From Caldifarciminota bacterium (GTDB lineage: Bacteria > Hydrothermota > Tepidihabitantia > Tepidihabitantales > Tepidihabitantaceae), in NCBI GenBank assembly GCA_011049385.1, contig DSBX01000196.1, forward strand, positions 1 through 7,103: a stretch of 7,103 nt of DNA, written 5' to 3'. Position 1 is the stretch's first letter, and every line of letters begins with the position of its first letter. The notes under the pieces were generated by a model. The model had not been told where the DNA came from. It was given only the letters and a program-made list of their open reading frames with translations, and did no database searches. Made by a program: the position numbers and the translations under genes. Below are positions 6,404-7,103 of the stretch, one piece after another.

Positions 6404-7103
6404 GACGGATGGCCTCGACCGGATCCATCTTCGCGGCGTGCAGGGCCGGGTAGATCGTCGCCGCGAGGGTAATCACCAACGCCGACGCACAAACGATGAT
6501 GAAGTCCATCGCCTGCATCTGGACCGGCAGTTTCTGGATGAAGTAGACATCGCCGGGCAGGCTCACGAAGTTGTAGCGATTGAGCAGGATCGAAACCAGC
6601 GCCCCGAAACCGGCGCCGAGCGCGGTGCCGATACCACCCATCAGGAGCCCGGCGAGCACGAAGATCCGCGTAACGCCCGCGGGCCGGGCGCCGATGGTCT
6701 TAAGAATGCCGATCTCACGGGTCTTGCGCAGGACAATCATCGTCAGCATCCCGATGATGTTGAAGGCCGCGACCAAAACGATCAACACCAGCACGATGAA
6801 AGTCACCACCTTCTCGAGCCGAAGCGCGGCAAACAGGTTCCGGTTCTGGGCGACCCAGTCGGTCGCGCGGTACGGGAATCCCAGTTCGTCGGTAATCCGG
6901 CGGGCGATGCGCGTCGCGGCGTAGATGTCGTGAACGCGCAGTTCGTAGCCGGTAATCTGGCCCGGCATGCCGAGAAACTGCTGGAGCGTGCCCAGCCCGG
7001 CGTAGATGAAAGTCGCGTTGTACTCGTACATCCCGGCGTCGAAGATGCCGTGGACGCGGAAGTACCGGGTCCGCGGCACGAAGCCGAGCGGCGTGGCGGT
7101 CCC
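6396..7103 (-). CDS. LolC/LolE-type lipoprotein-releasing permease, 5' end outside window
   Basis: This is the C-terminal 235 residues of an inner-membrane permease of the FtsX/LolCE family. The frame is open to the window edge. A GTG at 7079 exists, but the eight preceding codons (GTATPLGF) continue a family-like sequence, so it is not the start. The visible part begins with the end of the periplasmic domain (about 1-95, with FRVHGIFDAGMYEYN). Three membrane helices follow at about 99-125, 146-174 and 200-222. The short cytoplasmic segment RKTREIGILKTIGA (126-139) is the typical coupling region contacting the ATPase. The C-terminus, MDPVEAIRHE, is the usual family ending. It overlaps lolD by 8 bp. 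I cannot tell LolC from LolE, or from a single fused-role permease, without the N-terminus and the rest of the operon. Confidence 0.92.
   Translation of the reverse strand, partial: GTATPLGFVPRTRYFRVHGIFDAGMYEYNATFIYAGLGTLQQFLGMPGQITGYELRVHDIYAATRIARRITDELGFPYRATDWVAQNRNLFAALRLEKVVTFIVLVLIVLVAAFNIIGMLTMIVLRKTREIGILKTIGARPAGVTRIFVLAGLLMGGIGTALGAGFGALVSILLNRYNFVSLPGDVYFIQKLPVQMQAMDFIIVCASALVITLAATIYPALHAAKMDPVEAIRHE

Overview
The window is about 7.1 kb of dense, GC-rich DNA (roughly two-thirds G+C by eye). It has seven protein-coding genes, all on the minus strand, so transcription runs from high to low coordinates. The lipoprotein-sorting ABC transporter (LolC/E permease plus LolD ATPase) points to a bacterium with an outer membrane. 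The McsA/McsB protein-arginine-phosphorylation pair is best known from Firmicutes, and SelA implies that the cell makes selenoproteins. High-GC coding, tightly overlapping genes and this mixture suggest a diderm bacterium, perhaps from an uncultured lineage. The sequence alone does not let me name the phylum.

Layout in transcription order. (1) 7103-6396: C-terminal 235 residues of a LolC/LolE-type permease, cut by the window edge. (2) 6403-5711: lolD. (3) 5727-5230: mcsA, a zinc-binding UVR-motif protein. (4) 5243-4200: mcsB, protein arginine kinase. (5) 4189-2729: selA. (6) After a gap of about 150 bp, 2575-383: a large polytopic membrane protein of the YfhO/PTPS-related GT-C-like kind. (7) 393-10: a very small beta-carbonic-anhydrase-like protein.

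Genes 1-5 overlap by 8, 17 and 14 bp or are separated by 10 bp, and they look like one co-transcribed, translationally coupled unit. Genes 6 and 7 overlap by 11 bp and form a second coupled pair. The only non-coding stretch is 2576-2728, between selA and the membrane-protein gene.

Functionally, LolCD(E) extracts lipoproteins from the inner membrane. McsA/McsB marks proteins by arginine phosphorylation, in known cases for ClpCP degradation, and McsB here keeps the allosteric phosphoarginine-binding motif. SelA converts Ser-tRNA(Sec) to Sec-tRNA(Sec). No obvious pathway unites these three; the grouping may simply be a housekeeping operon.

The points most worth a second look are the 3' end of selA, the mcsAB pair without ctsR or clpC, and the mini carbonic anhydrase. 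The selA end has a tail beyond the usual protein end, clustered inverted repeats, and a coding-like in-frame continuation after the TGA stop. The mini carbonic anhydrase carries an extra Cys/His cluster. I found no mobile element, CRISPR array, tRNA or rRNA.
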